This document shows positions 21,094-31,377 of a DNA stretch of 64,000 bases, one piece after another. A program made the position numbers and the translations under genes. The stretch spans positions 47,244,001-47,308,000 of the forward strand of contig OZ231127.1 in NCBI GenBank assembly GCA_965153355.1, in the 5' to 3' direction. The notes under the pieces were generated by a model that ran no database searches, was not told where the DNA came from, and was given only the letters and a program-made list of their open reading frames with translations. Within the stretch, counting starts at the first letter, position 1, and each line of letters starts with the position of its first letter. This DNA comes from Flaccisagitta enflata (lineage: Eukaryota; Chaetognatha; Sagittoidea; Aphragmophora).

Positions 21094-24000
21094 CTAAACG
21101 TTGTGCCTTGCGGACGTTTCCAAAGGTTGCATCAAAAACTCCAGCCTCTGCTCCTCTTCATCCAAGTCCTGCTCCTGCTCCTCTTCGCCCAAATCCTGAT
21201 TTTGCTCCTCCTCAACTCTTCCCATCTGGTTTTCACCTTCAACCTTCAAAACATCATCGAGCATCTCATTGATGGCATCTCGCCACTTTTTACGGCAGCA
21301 GCAGCAACAGCAACAGCAGTTGACTACTTTTCTCACGAGTGAAACAAAAGCAGAAACGATGGGAGAAAAAAACTTGGCGCAGTTTAGGCCAGAGAATACA
21401 ACAATTCCAAGAAGGAAATGGATGATCAGGCAGATCATAATGAATACAAACGGGTAAAAAATGTCCTTTTCGTAAAATACTGCGACCAGATCTTTATAGT
21501 AAACTTCACCCGTTTGAGTCAATCTGCGGTCCCCATATTCAGCAAACATGTAAAAAAGACACACAGGTAAGATACCACTGAGGCAAAGATGAACTAAGGT
21601 GCGAATGACTTTACAACATCGGCCATTACAACATGTGCTATGCCTATGGCATGGCATGACAATAGCAAAGATAGTAAATAACATTGAACCTGAATTCAAA
21701 AGGACAGATATGAATATGGGGAATTCACTTATCAAGAGTAACCTAAATGAAATAGTTCCGGAGCAAATGGCGGCCAGAATGAGGCATCCCAACGGCAGAA
21801 GAGACGCCGCAGGTGGAAACCCAGGACGAATCCACTGCCGGCGCCGATTTTGACCAACATAACTTACTATCGAGAAAACTATTGTGATTGTGGATGTAGA
21901 TATGGACAGACATTGGAGAGCGCTCATGCTGAATTCATCATTATGATACTGAGCCGAATACTGCTCCAACCAAACAGCTGCCCACTGCGTTGCCATCTGA
22001 GGAACAGATTCCAACGCCACCTCACACGTTTTCAGCATGGTAATGACAACTTTCAATCTGTAAAAAAAAAACACATCACGGTCTCATTTCATTGGTGTTA
22101 TCACTATCACTTAAATATTTAAAAATAGATGCTTTTACATGACTGTGACGAAGACAATTACAACAACATAAATGACAAGGACAATGGTGACAGTACCATC
22201 TTGCTCAAAAATATTGTCTCAGTAAATCAAGATTATTGTTTATTGTTGTTATTTCTTATTAAAAGTTATATATTTCTGCACAAATATTTAGTATAAGCTC
22301 TTATTGTACCGTATACCCTTTGTATTCAATTGGGAAGATATAGATGAAGGATTCATATACAATTTTGTTCTTCAAACTTTCCAGCAGTTTTCATATACAA
22401 TTTTGTTCTTCAAACTTTCCAGCAGTTTTCATATACAATTTTGTTCTTCAAACTTTCCAGCAGTTTTTTTTTTTTCATCACTTTCTTACCCATATATATT
22501 CATTTTAAGATAAAATTCAAATAGTTTGTACTAGAAAAATCTGCTTGGCGGCATTTGACAGATCTTTCAAAGCTCTTACCAATGGTCACCGATTTTCATA
22601 TGATTTTACAATGATAAGCCTAGAAAAAGTGAAAATAAACAGGTCAATATTCTTCTCTTCATTTTTTGCATATTTTCTGCTCTTTATCAACATGAACATT
22701 TTTACTCTTTCAGCTCAAAAATCTAAACAAATCGAGCTACTGAGCTCTGCTTGGTGGCATTTTGAAGATTTAATCTTGCTCTTTTTAATGTTTACTGATT
22801 TTAATATGTTTCTTACAGTTGTTTGGTCACAAATTAGGCATAAAGGTGAGACGATATTTTTGAGCAAGATGGTAATGACAGTTGAGTTTACATTATGAGT
22901 CGTGTGCTACGCCATTCTACACCCCGCTTTGTGGGTCCGTCGGTCCGTCGGTCGGTCGGTCTGTCCCTCACACTTTACTTTTTTTTTTGGCCTCACTGCT
23001 CCTGCCTAATTGATCTGGTAACCTCATTTACAGCCTCTGCCCATCCGCACGCGACTGGAGTAGCCGTGTATCCGGCCTTGTTTTAACCCAAACTCCTGTT
23101 ACAATAACTAGCCCGCAGAGAAAAATGTATCTTCAGAAATTTTTTTAGTCGCGTGCACGCGACTCTATGACCCACTCTGTCCGTCTGTCTGTCGGTCGGT
23201 CCGTCGGTCACACTTAGCTTTCGTTAGCTTTTTTTTGTTGCTTTATGTTATTTTAACTCATTTCAGGCCATTTTAAGTTATTCTAAGTCATTCTAAGTCC
23301 TTCTAAGTCATTCTAAGTCATTCCAAGTCATTCTAGGTCACTTTAAGTCATTTTTTGACTTTTGAAGTTTTTGTTGTTTTATGTCATTTTAAGTCATTTT
23401 AAGTTATTCAAAGTCATTCTAAGTCATCCTAAGTCATCTTAAGTCATTCTAAGTCATTCTTAGTCACTCAAAGTCATTTTTTGACTTTTGAAGTTTTTGT
23501 CATTTTACACCATTTAATGTTATTTCAAGTCATCTCAATTCATTTCAAGTCATTCTTAGTAATTCTAGTCATTTTAAGTCTGGTTTGAGTCTGGTTAAGT
23601 CTGGTTAAAGTCTGGTTCAAATCTGGTTTAAGTCTGGTTTAAGTCTGGTTTAGGTCAGGTTTAAGTCTGGTTTATGTCTGATTCTGGTCTGGTTCATGTC
23701 TGGTTTAAGTCTGGTTTTAGTCTAGTATAAGTTTGGCTTAAGAGTTAAGTCATTCTTAGTCATTCTGAGTCACTAGAAGTCATTCTGAGTCACTAGAAGT
23801 CATTCTGAGTCACTATAAGTCAGTCCGAGTCTGTAAGGTTTAGCATTTTTTCGCCATTTTATGTCTTTTCAAGTCATTTTAAGTCATTTTTAGTCAATCT
23901 TAGTCATTCTAAGTCATTCTAAGTCATTCTAAGTCAATTTAGGTCATACTTTTTTTGTGATTGCAGTTTTTGTCATTTTTTGTCATTTTACATCATTTTA

Positions 24001-25489
24001 AGTCATTTTAAATCTTTAAGTCATTTTTAGTCATTTTAAGTCATTCTTTGTCATTCTGAGTCACTATAAGTCATTCCATTTTACATCATTTTAAGTCTGG
24101 TTTAGATCTGATTTAAGTTTGGTTAAGGTCTGGTTTAAGTTTGGTTAAGATCTAGTTTAAGTCTGGTTTAAGTCTGGTTTAAGTCTGGTTTAAGTCTGGT
24201 TTAAGTCTAGTCTGGTTTAAGTCTAGTTTGAGTCTAGTTTGAGTCTAGTTTGAGTCTGGCTTGAGTCTGGCTTGAGTCTGGCTTGAGTCTGGCTTGAGTC
24301 TGGCTTGAGTCTGGCTTGAGTCTGGCTTGAGTCTGGCTTGAGTCTGGTTTGAGTCTGGTTTGAGTCTGGTTTGAGTCTGGTTTGAGTCTGGTTTGAGTCT
24401 AGTTTGAGTATAGTTAAAGTCTGGTTTAAGTCTGGTTTAAGTCTGGTTTAAGTCTGGTCTAAGTCTGGTTTAAGTCTGGTTTAAGTCTGGTTTAAGTCTG
24501 GTTTAAGTCTGGTTTAAGTCTGGTTTAAGTCTGGATTAAGTCAATAAAGTGATACAATAAGGAGTCAGGTCAATTCAGTTACCATCATCTCGCACGCGAC
24601 TTAAAGGTGTTGGCCTTGTTTTTATTTGCGTTGATTCTTTATTTCATAAAACAAAAGACCTTCCATAACTAAATGAACTGCTTCATTTTCAAAATGCACA
24701 TTTTAGCTTCACATTAATTTTCAGCTTTATTATCTTACAAGAGGAATTTTTATGGTCGCTATGAATTATGATTATCACCATTCAGTGAGAAAAGCGTCAG
24801 GAACTGAGAAGTAACTTTGCCGTAGAATGTTCTGTAAGAGAGACACTCCTTTAAGTGTTGCAAGGCAGAATCACTAACCTATCCAACAAGGCCAAGTAGG
24901 CCAATAGGTGCGACGTGTGGATCGTCGAACAAATGCGTTACAGACCAACCAACCAACCGACAGACCAACCGACAGACACAGCCAGTTATAGAGGTGCTTT
25001 GTCGCACCTAAAAATGACTTATAGATGAAGTTACTTGTCTGTAAAAAAAAATGCTATATCAAACCTTGTTATATCGTCCTGTGTTTGAATTTCGTTGTTG
25101 TTGTCAATATTACGAATGACAAAAATGGCGCCATATAAATTGACAATGACAGGTCCAAGCAAAATTGGCGAGCAGAGAAGAAGAAGAACTCGAACTGACT
25201 TTGGCAGCCAAGTTAGACGATCGTCACCGCGATGGAGGAAAAACGCGACCAGGAGGAATTGGATCAAACCGCCGAGGACGATCCACACCGTTGTAAGAAT
25301 GGCGAGGGGAGAGATGATCCAAGAATCGAGGCCGTTTGATGTTTGACTAGAAGATAACCAGCGGACCTGGACAAGCTCACTGCCATTCCCGTACTCGTAA
25401 GCTAGTGAGACGTCGGTACCGATGTCGACCAACGTAAAAGCGGCACCGGCACAGAACATCAAAATGGCCATAAGCGTTCCAAACTCCAT
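21094..25489 (-). CDS. XK-related-like multi-pass membrane protein (two exons, intact)
   Basis: Exon 1 is 25489-25065, with ATG at 25487-25489 reading MEFGTLM. The donor is ACAAG|GTTTGA. Exon 2 is 22057-21094, after TTTTTTACAG. Phase 2 agrees and the product is 462 residues. Residues 18-31 read FTLVDIGTDVSLAY. Further hydrophobic segments lie at about 57-80 and 95-115. CEVALESVPQ is at 153-162, and five or six more hydrophobic segments follow. After the last of them come eight consecutive Cys around residue 395, encoded by a GCA/ACA-rich repeat. The C-terminal tail is acidic (EEEQ/DLGEEE). The DxGTD motif in the first helix, the ESVPQ segment and the overall topology are what I recall of the XK/XKR family, whose members act in phosphatidylserine scrambling; function here is inferred. 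The 3-kb intron is packed with mobile elements. Poly-K sequence upstream of the ATG is a microsatellite reading. Confidence 0.65.
22350..22463. repeat. 38-bp direct repeat, three copies
   Basis: Three nearly identical units of TTTTCATATACAATTTTGTT... in tandem, within the intron/5' side of XK-like exon 2. Confidence 0.9.
22530..22885. repeat. dispersed repeat, GAAAAATCTGCTTGGCGGCA type (copy 1)
   Basis: Shares long stretches with 27825-28175. Also contains an internal duplication: CTGCTTGGCGGCATTT...GATTTTCATATG (22539) and CTGCTTGGTGGCATTT...GATTTTAATATG (22748). Open frames here look like chance. Confidence 0.75.
22893..23083 (-). mobile_element. family H, AGTCGCGTGC type
   Basis: Degraded hairpin GAGTCGTGTGCTACGCCATT, CCGCTTTGTGGGTCCGTCGG, CACTGCTCCTGCC, GCACGCGACTGGAGTAGCC and TCCGGCCTTGTTTT. 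Confidence 0.75.
23142..24622 (-). mobile_element. family H giant, AAGTCATT/AAGTCTGGTT arrays
   Basis: Starts TTTTTTTAGTCGCGTGCACG and CCGTCTGTCTGTCGGTCGG. About 1.3 kb of decamers follow: blocks of AAGTCATTCT alternate with blocks of AAGTCTGGTT, CTTGAGTCTGG and TTTGAGTCTGG. It ends TCTCGCACGCGACTTAAAGG and GGCCTTGTT. A near-identical copy is split by an insertion at 48446-55198. Confidence 0.9.
24884..25014 (+). mobile_element. family H, AGGTGCGAC type
   Basis: AACAAGGCCAAGTAGGCCAA, left motif AGGTGCGACG, GACCAACCAACC run, CACAGCCAGTTATAG and hairpin AGGTGCTTTGTCGCACCT with AAAA. The stem is different from all other subtypes yet both ends agree. Confidence 0.85.
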
Positions 25490-25502
25490 GGTTGAAAACA
25501 AT

Positions 25503-25705
25503 TCAATGTTTTTTTGTTTTTGTTTTTGTCTGTTTTTTTTTGTTTTTGTTTTTGTTTTTGTTTTTGTTTTTGTTTTTGTTTTTGTTTTTGTTTTTGTTTT
25601 GGTTTTTGTTTTTGTTTTTTGCTTTGTTTTTTTTGCTTTGTTTTTGTTTTGTTTTGTTTTGTTTTTTTTTCTTTTTTTTTTTTGTTTATTTGTTTTTTCT
25701 TTTTG
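25503..25705. repeat. (TTTTTG)n microsatellite
   Basis: About 20 units of TTTTTG grading into T-rich sequence, just upstream of the XK-like start codon. The 25706-26022 stretch, the likely upstream region of that gene, shows no recognisable element. Confidence 0.9.
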
Positions 25706-26022
25706 TAAAATTTCTCCTTTCTTATATCCTTCCAACAATGTTTTTCGTTAGAACCAAACTTGCTTTGTCGGAATATTCTGCTCAGCGTGACTTATGAGGG
25801 TCAACAGATCTGTGGCTCTGACGATCTGCAGAGTGCGTCTGGCTTGTGAGGCTGTGTTATCAATGCTGACAACAATCGGGGTCATTTCAGTCTAACGAAT
25901 TTACAGCGGGACCACCTACTAGTCATAACTTTTTCGACCAACTCGCAAGACATTGAGCGATAAATGTCCGTTTCCATTGCGTCCTTTTGTAAGCTACCAT
26001 CTTTGTTAGGTATCTGAGTAAT

Positions 26023-26675
26023 AAACAAGCCCAAGAGGGCAACAGTCGCGTGCGTCTGGAAATGACAAACAAAAGAGCAAAAACATGATTAAATGTTAAG
26101 AATGTTTAAAAAATATTAAAAATTGTTGAAGAATGTTAAATTATGTTAAAATACGTAAAAAAATGTTAAAAAATGTTGAAAAATGTTAAAAATGTTAAAA
26201 AATGTTAAAAAATGTTTAAGAAAAACTTAAAAAAAGATTAAAAATGTTAAAAAAGGTTAAAAAATGTGAAAAAGGTTAAAAAAAGGTTAAAAAAGGAAAA
26301 ATATAAAAAAATGTTAAGAAATGTTGTAAAGGTTAAAAAATGTTAAATCATGTTAAACAAGGCCGGATACACAGCTACCCCAGTCGCATGTGGGTGGGCA
26401 GGGGCCATAATTGAGGTCGGTGGAACATTTGGGCAGGAGCAATAAAGCCAAAACCCAGACGGACCGACAGACCGACGGACCGACGGACCGACGGACTGAC
26501 GGACGGACCGACAAAGCGGGGTGTAGAGTCGCGTAGCACGCGACTAAAAACATTAAAAACCGCTAAAAAACAATCAAAATCTTAAAGATGTTACCGACGG
26601 ACCGACGGACGGACCGACCGACGGACCGACCGACCGACAGAGCAAGGTGTAGAGTCGTGTGCACGCGACTAAAAA
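26023..26675 (+). mobile_element. family H with (AAATGTTAAA)n array, interrupted
   Basis: AACAAGCCCAAGAGGGCAAC, AGTCGCGTGCG, an array of GTTAAAAAAT-type units (26095-26353 and resuming 26552-26580), GACGGACC run, CAAGGTGTAGAGTCG and hairpin AGTCGTGTGCACGCGACT. Another family H copy is inserted in the array. Confidence 0.7.
26355..26550 (+). mobile_element. family H, AGTCGCGTGC type, nested
   Basis: AACAAGGCCGGATACACAGC, AGTCGCATGTGGGTGGGC, TTTGGGCAGGAGCAATAA, GACGGACCGAC run, CAAAGCGGGGTGTAGAGTCG and hairpin GTCGCGTAGCACGCGAC with AAAAA. The array of the outer element continues on both sides. Confidence 0.85.
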
Positions 26676-26696
26676 CCTCATTTTCGTTTTTTTCCT

Positions 26697-26792
26697 TTTG
26701 TGCACGCAACTCTACATGTTGGTCTGTCGGTTCATCGATCTTTCCGCCAGACTGTCGGTCCGTTGGTTTGTCGGTCAATCAGTCTGTTTGAA
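26697..26792 (-). mobile_element. family H fragment
   Basis: TTGTGCACGCAACTCTACATG followed by GGTCTGTCGG-type repeats; the GGCCTTGTT end is missing. The 26793-27110 stretch has no recognisable feature. Confidence 0.5.
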
Positions 26793-27112
26793 ATATCCTA
26801 GTATTTTTAACCATTTTTAAGACCAATCATGTCACCGGCTCAATTTTGCGTGAATGCGTGTCGTGCTCATTCTACAAACCTATGACTGGACAGTAGGCGC
26901 AAACAATGATTGACAAATCCAATTTTCGGATGACAGCTAGAATCGAGCCATCGTCGGTCGTGGCAAATCGAGGCAGTGATTGATGATTAATAACTCGACA
27001 ATTAAGGTCGTGTTCCTCGTGATGGCAGCAATCAATTAATCAATTAATCAGCAATCACGATTAATCCCGTTTACCATCTCGTCCAATGATATTGTCTCAG
27101 TAAAGCAATATA

Positions 27113-27439
27113 CCGTATTTCATGCATTTATCGCCCCCCTCTAATTAACGCCCCCCCCCTTTTGATGAGAGAATGAGTTAATGATAATTTATCTTTCTAT
27201 GTGAAAAATCCTTTAAAATTTTTTTTGCAAAAACCACATGAATATAGCCTCTAATACATCAAAACTCATTTTTTTAGTATTTTACTGCACTGAAATAAAA
27301 TAGATTTGTCAAAAAAAGTAAATTTAATGTATAATCATGTACATATAGGTTACGAAGGGGGCGCTAATTACAGGTTAAAAATGGCAATGTCTCATTTAAA
27401 TTTGGAAAGCGCCCGGGGCGCTAATTACAAGAAATACGA
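27113..27439. mobile_element. TA-flanked MITE, CCGTATTT ends (copy 2)
   Basis: Left CCGTATTTCATGCATTTATC with CGCCCCCC; right reverse-complements to TCGTATTTCTTGTAATTAGC. TA lies on both sides (27111-27112, 27440-27441). Homologous to 17396-17740. Confidence 0.75.
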
Positions 27440-27502
27440 TAGTTATTTATTGTTGTTTTTTCTCATACTGTATGCAATTTTTATCTAAATATGATTAGTT
27501 TA

Positions 27503-27668
27503 GGCTTTTTTTATTGCGGACACGCAACTCTATAAGAGGCTTTGTCCATCCATTGGTCCATCTGTCCATTGGTCCATTGGCCTGTCAACATGAGTCAAAA
27601 AGTGGGAAAACGCGCATATCCGCCCCTGCCCACCCATCCGCAACTGATGGCTGTTTATCTGGCCTTGT
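27503..27668 (-). mobile_element. family H, AGTTGCGGAC type
   Basis: ATTGCGGACACGCAACTCTA, TAAGAGGCTTTGTCCATCC, AAAACGCGCATATCCGCCCC, CATCCGCAACTGATGG and TCTGGCCTTGTT. Confidence 0.8.
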
Positions 27669-27824
27669 TGGTACTAAATATCACTTGAAATCATTTGGGT
27701 AGACATGGATGAAGGATTTTTGAACAATTTAAAACAACAAATCCTTTGATTTTTTTAACAATTTTTTTCTTTAGCACTTTCTGACCAAAGTATATTCATT
27801 TTGATATAAAATCCAAATAATTTG

Positions 27825-28175
27825 AACTAGAAAAATCTGCTTGGCGGTATCAGGCAGATTTTTTGAAGCTCCTTCTAATGGTCACTGATTTTCATATCAT
27901 CATATCATGAGAAGCCAAGAGAAAATGATAATAAACAGGTCAATTTTTTGCATTTTTTTTTTGCATTTTTTGCATATTTTCTGCCTTTTGTTGAGGTGAA
28001 CGTTGTCACTCTTTTAGCTCTAAAATCTAAACGAATTAAGCTACTGAGCTCTGCTTGGCGCCATTTTGAAGATTTTTTCAAGCTCTTTCCAATGGTCACT
28101 GATTTCAAAAGGGTTTTTAAGTTGTTTCATCACAAATTAGCCATGTAGGTGGGATGACATTTTTGGCCAAGATGG
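27825..28175. repeat. dispersed repeat, copy 2 of 22530-22885
   Basis: GAAAAATCTGCTTGGCGGTA, AATAAACAGGTCAAT, TTTGCATATTTTCTGC, AAGCTACTGAGCTCTGCTTG and ATCACAAATTAGCCAT match the first copy in order. Confidence 0.75.
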
Positions 28176-28189
28176 TACACACCTTTTTG

Positions 28190-28340
28190 AACTTCAACCG
28201 ATCCACAAAAGGAATGAGCGGAGTGAGTTAGCAGGCCCGTGAACAGAGGGAGCAAGCGATACATAAAGTATTTCAACGAATGAGTGGAGTGAGTGGTGCG
28301 AGTGGACAAATGGAGCGACTGATTAAGTGTCATCGATGTA
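28190..28340. repeat. GAGTGAGTGG-rich repeat, relative of 15455-15615
   Basis: Degenerate GGAGTGAG/GAGTGGTGCGAGTGG units. Same flavour and partial similarity to the insertion in the XK-like pseudogene. Confidence 0.45.
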
Positions 28341-28658
28341 ATTACTCATTCGCTATTGGATATGATACATATCTTACTTTTCAAACACAGTTGTTTGTAT
28401 TTCATGCTGGGATTCATATTTTGTTTTGAAAAAATAGAATCCTACCATCATTGATACAGTTGAACCCTGATCTAACGTACTCAACACCAACGGATTTCCA
28501 CCTATAGTAATTTCAAGGTCCTTTCAGGTTAATTTCATTGATTTCTTTTGTTGGCAATAAAAAAAGTCCGCATATACAGTGGGGCTCATGGAATAACAGC
28601 CTAAACTGGAGGAAGGTATTTAAGTGTCTTAATTTCATTTCACAAACTTGATATTTGA

Positions 28659-28769
28659 CAATGGCGTAGGAGAAGGGACTTCCGGGACTTCCACGGAAGT
28701 CCCTGCTGTCGGGACACCAAAGTTGTCGGGACACCAATGAGGGAAGAAAGAAAGACAGGAAAGAAGAGA

Positions 28770-28800
<31 letters not shown>

Positions 28801-29480
28801 AATGAAAGAGAGAGAGAGAGAAAGAGACAGACAGACAGACCAACAGACAGAGGGACAGACAAACAGGAAAAGTTAAAAAGCAGGAAAAAAAGATTTAACC
28901 GAAGAAAAAAAAAAGAAAAAAAGATGATAAAACAGACAGAAAGACAGACACTGATTGCTGGACATTTAAAGCCTAAGTGACATTAGAGATTGAAATTGAC
29001 AGATCATTTCCTTCCATGCACCTTAAAAGTGCAAAGGTTAATACATTTTTTCTCAGAAAAAAAAGGAAGAAAGAGGGAGAGAGACAACACACACTGAACA
29101 ATAAATGTTCTTGCATGGTAGCAATCTAATGAACAATTTAAGAAGAAATCAAAATTCAGAGCTTATGTTAGTTTTAGGCAAATACAGGGGGGTATAGGGG
29201 AGGTGGGTAAGAGAAGAAATGAAGATCTAGACTCAGAATGTGATTGGCTGAGAGAGAAATGAAATTATTAAATCCTTTATTAGGCGTAATTAGGCCTCAT
29301 CCCACTAATCAATAATATAGTAGCAAACAAGAGTATAGTTGCAAGCAAGAGTATAGTAGCAAACAAGAGTATAGTATTAATAACTTTTTTACACTAAGTT
29401 ATTATCTCTTGGGACACCAAATTTGTCGGACACTAGTTACGTGGTGGAAGTCCCAAAAAATCCAGCTCTCCTGCGCCGCT
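28659..29480. mobile_element. 822-bp element with 9-bp target duplication
   Basis: Flanked by GATATTTGA at 28650-28658 and 29481-29489. Ends: CAATGGCGTAGGAGAAGGGA on the left; AGCGGCGCAGGAGAGCTGGA as the reverse complement of the right. Inner inverted blocks carry TCGGGACACCAA. It contains GA-rich microsatellites. No ORF. A 9-bp duplication suggests a Mutator-like type, but this is inference. Confidence 0.75.
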
Positions 29481-29493
29481 GATATTTGAAATA

Positions 29494-29918
29494 CACGCTT
29501 TTCTTTTTATAAGAACACTGTTTATAAGAACATCAGCCTCAGATTTGGCTGGAAAATGAGAACATCTTAAGAACATGCTGAGCCTCAGATTTAAAGATAA
29601 GAACATAAGTATTCAAAAAAGTAGTAAAATTAGATGAAAAACCCTGAATGATGGATATTTTGATAATGCTTTCTAAACAGATAATTCATGATTTATTAAA
29701 CATTGATCTTACATTTCTTTCTATTTAATGAAATGTTTTGTTTTTTTTACACTTACTTAAAAAACAAACTTTTATATTAATAAAGATATGTAATTAAGAA
29801 GATTATTTAATTTAAAAATAAAAACACATTAAGCACGCTTGAGCCTCAAAAAGGGGCTGAAAATAAGAACGCTGAGGCTGACTTTGAAAATCCATGTTCT
29901 TATAAAATGAAAAGCGTG
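29494..29918. mobile_element. 425-bp TA-flanked MITE, CACGCTTTTC ends
   Basis: Left CACGCTTTTCTTTTTATAAG; right reverse-complements to CACGCTTTTCATTTTATAAG (one mismatch in 20). TA at 29492-29493 and 29919-29920. AT-rich, non-coding; inner CAGCCTCAGATTT repeats. Confidence 0.85.
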
Positions 29919-30857
29919 TATAAGTTGTTTAATTGATGCATCTGTCCCTGAGTTTTTTGGTTGCTATGGGAACCAAAATTTTTTTTAAACATTTGTTACT
30001 GCTAGAATATCAATATTGTCACAGATACGATCAGGGAATATTGTTCAAAATCAAATTTACTACAACTTTCCCATAGTATGTTCTGTAAGAATATTGCTTG
30101 TTTGGCCGTTGCTAGGGCCATGGCAACCAGTAAATGATGCTCTGTGGCAACAGCTAAACAAGCGATATTCTTACAGAACATACAATGGGAAAGTTGTTGT
30201 AAATTTATTTTTGAGCAATGTTCCCTCATCACATTTGTGAAAACAATGATATTCAAGCAGTTATGACTGTTTACTGAAATAATTTTGGTTTCCATGGCAA
30301 CTGAAAGACTCAGCGACACAACCACCAATTGAACAACTTATATATCAAATATTAAGTCTGGCAAATGAAATTAGGACACTTAAATACCTTCCTCCAATTT
30401 AAGCTGTTATTCCATGAACCCCACTGTAACAGAAGAAAATTATTAGTCCCCTGAAATCCGTTGGAGCGGGGTTCAACTGTACTCCCATGAAATAGGTACG
30501 ACCACTTTTCAACGATAAGGACAGCCGTGTGTCCAGTTTTGATTCTTAATGATTGGATACTTGTTGGCACACTAACACTCAAACGGTCAGACACAAATTC
30601 ATAGTCACGCCTGTACTCACACGTGCACTGACTTGACAGTGCCAAGTTAAAACTCACATCTCTATTTCTAGGATAATAGTAGCCTCAAACCCGTACTCAG
30701 GCTTAAAAGATACTCAAATGTTTCACTTTCTACAGGAATAGTGCTCTGTCTACTAGTGGGACTTTTCTTAACTCATTGTTCAATTGGAGGGTGAGGACTA
30801 ACATGTTAAAACATGAAACTTACGAGGCTCAAATAAAGAGAGGCAGTGCCCTATGTC

Positions 30858-31042
30858 AAGGCCAAAGCACTTTGTCCGTCTATCTGTCAATTCGTCCGTC
30901 CATCCCTCAAACTTTTTTTTTACTTTTTCTGCGTTTACGGGCAGTTATTGCTTTAATGCTCCTGCCCAAATGGATGGTTAGCCTTTTTTAACACTGCTCG
31001 TACCCAACCGCACGCGACTAAGGTGTATCTGGCCTTGTTTTT
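30858..31042 (-). mobile_element. family H, AGTCGCGTGC type, hairpin lost
   Basis: AGCACTTTGTCCGTCTATC, ATGCTCCTGCCCAAATGG, CAACCGCACGCGACTAAGG and TCTGGCCTTGTTTT. The 30482-30857 and 31043-31212 stretches show no gene I can support. Confidence 0.65.
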
Positions 31043-31212
31043 TACCGCCTCGATTCATGAATCACAAGATTATTTTCTCATCATTCATTCTTTTTCCTAG
31101 CGCCTTCCATTGGTCGAATGTCGATTTTATAACTAGTTCACATGATGGTGATTCATCGATTACGACTAAATTAGCAGGACTGTAGAATTTCCCTAAGTAA
31201 TTCTCATAGAAT

Positions 31213-31230
31213 ATTCTCTCTCTGTCTCTC

Positions 31231-31312
<82 letters not shown>
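31213..31312. repeat. (CT)n microsatellite
   Basis: About 45 CT units with a few TCTG interruptions at the start. Confidence 0.95.
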
Positions 31313-31315
<3 letters not shown>

Positions 31316-31377
31316 CGGCTTGAACCAAAGGCTAGCTTTTGAGCGCTTGTTCACACTACCATTAAAGTTACATATTC

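Larger units (their letters stand above)
28457..30479. mobile_element. CAGTTGAACCC palindromic element, copy 2, broken by two insertions
   Basis: Left TA|CAGTTGAACCCTGATC (TA 28455-28456); right reverse-complements to CAGTTGAACCCCGCTCC, with TA at 30480-30481. AAGTGTCTTAATTTCATTT near 28622 is mirrored at 30362-30381. TATAAGTTGTTTAATTG at 29919 is mirrored at 30330-30346. After removing the two nested elements with their duplications about 765 bp remain, close to the 744-bp intact copy at 20324. Confidence 0.8.

Noticed and set aside
22545-22898. 117-codon frame with hydrophobic residues as a small membrane protein
   Set aside because: The region is a dispersed repeat present again at 27825-28175, where the frame is not conserved.
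16700-24600. CRISPR-like arrays from the AAGTCATT and AAGTCTGG decamers
   Set aside because: Units are contiguous with no unique spacers, in a eukaryotic helentron-like context.
25503-25738. Lys-rich N-terminal extension of the XK-like protein
   Set aside because: It is the reverse reading of (TTTTTG)n; the ATG at 25489 matches the start of homology with the paralogue.
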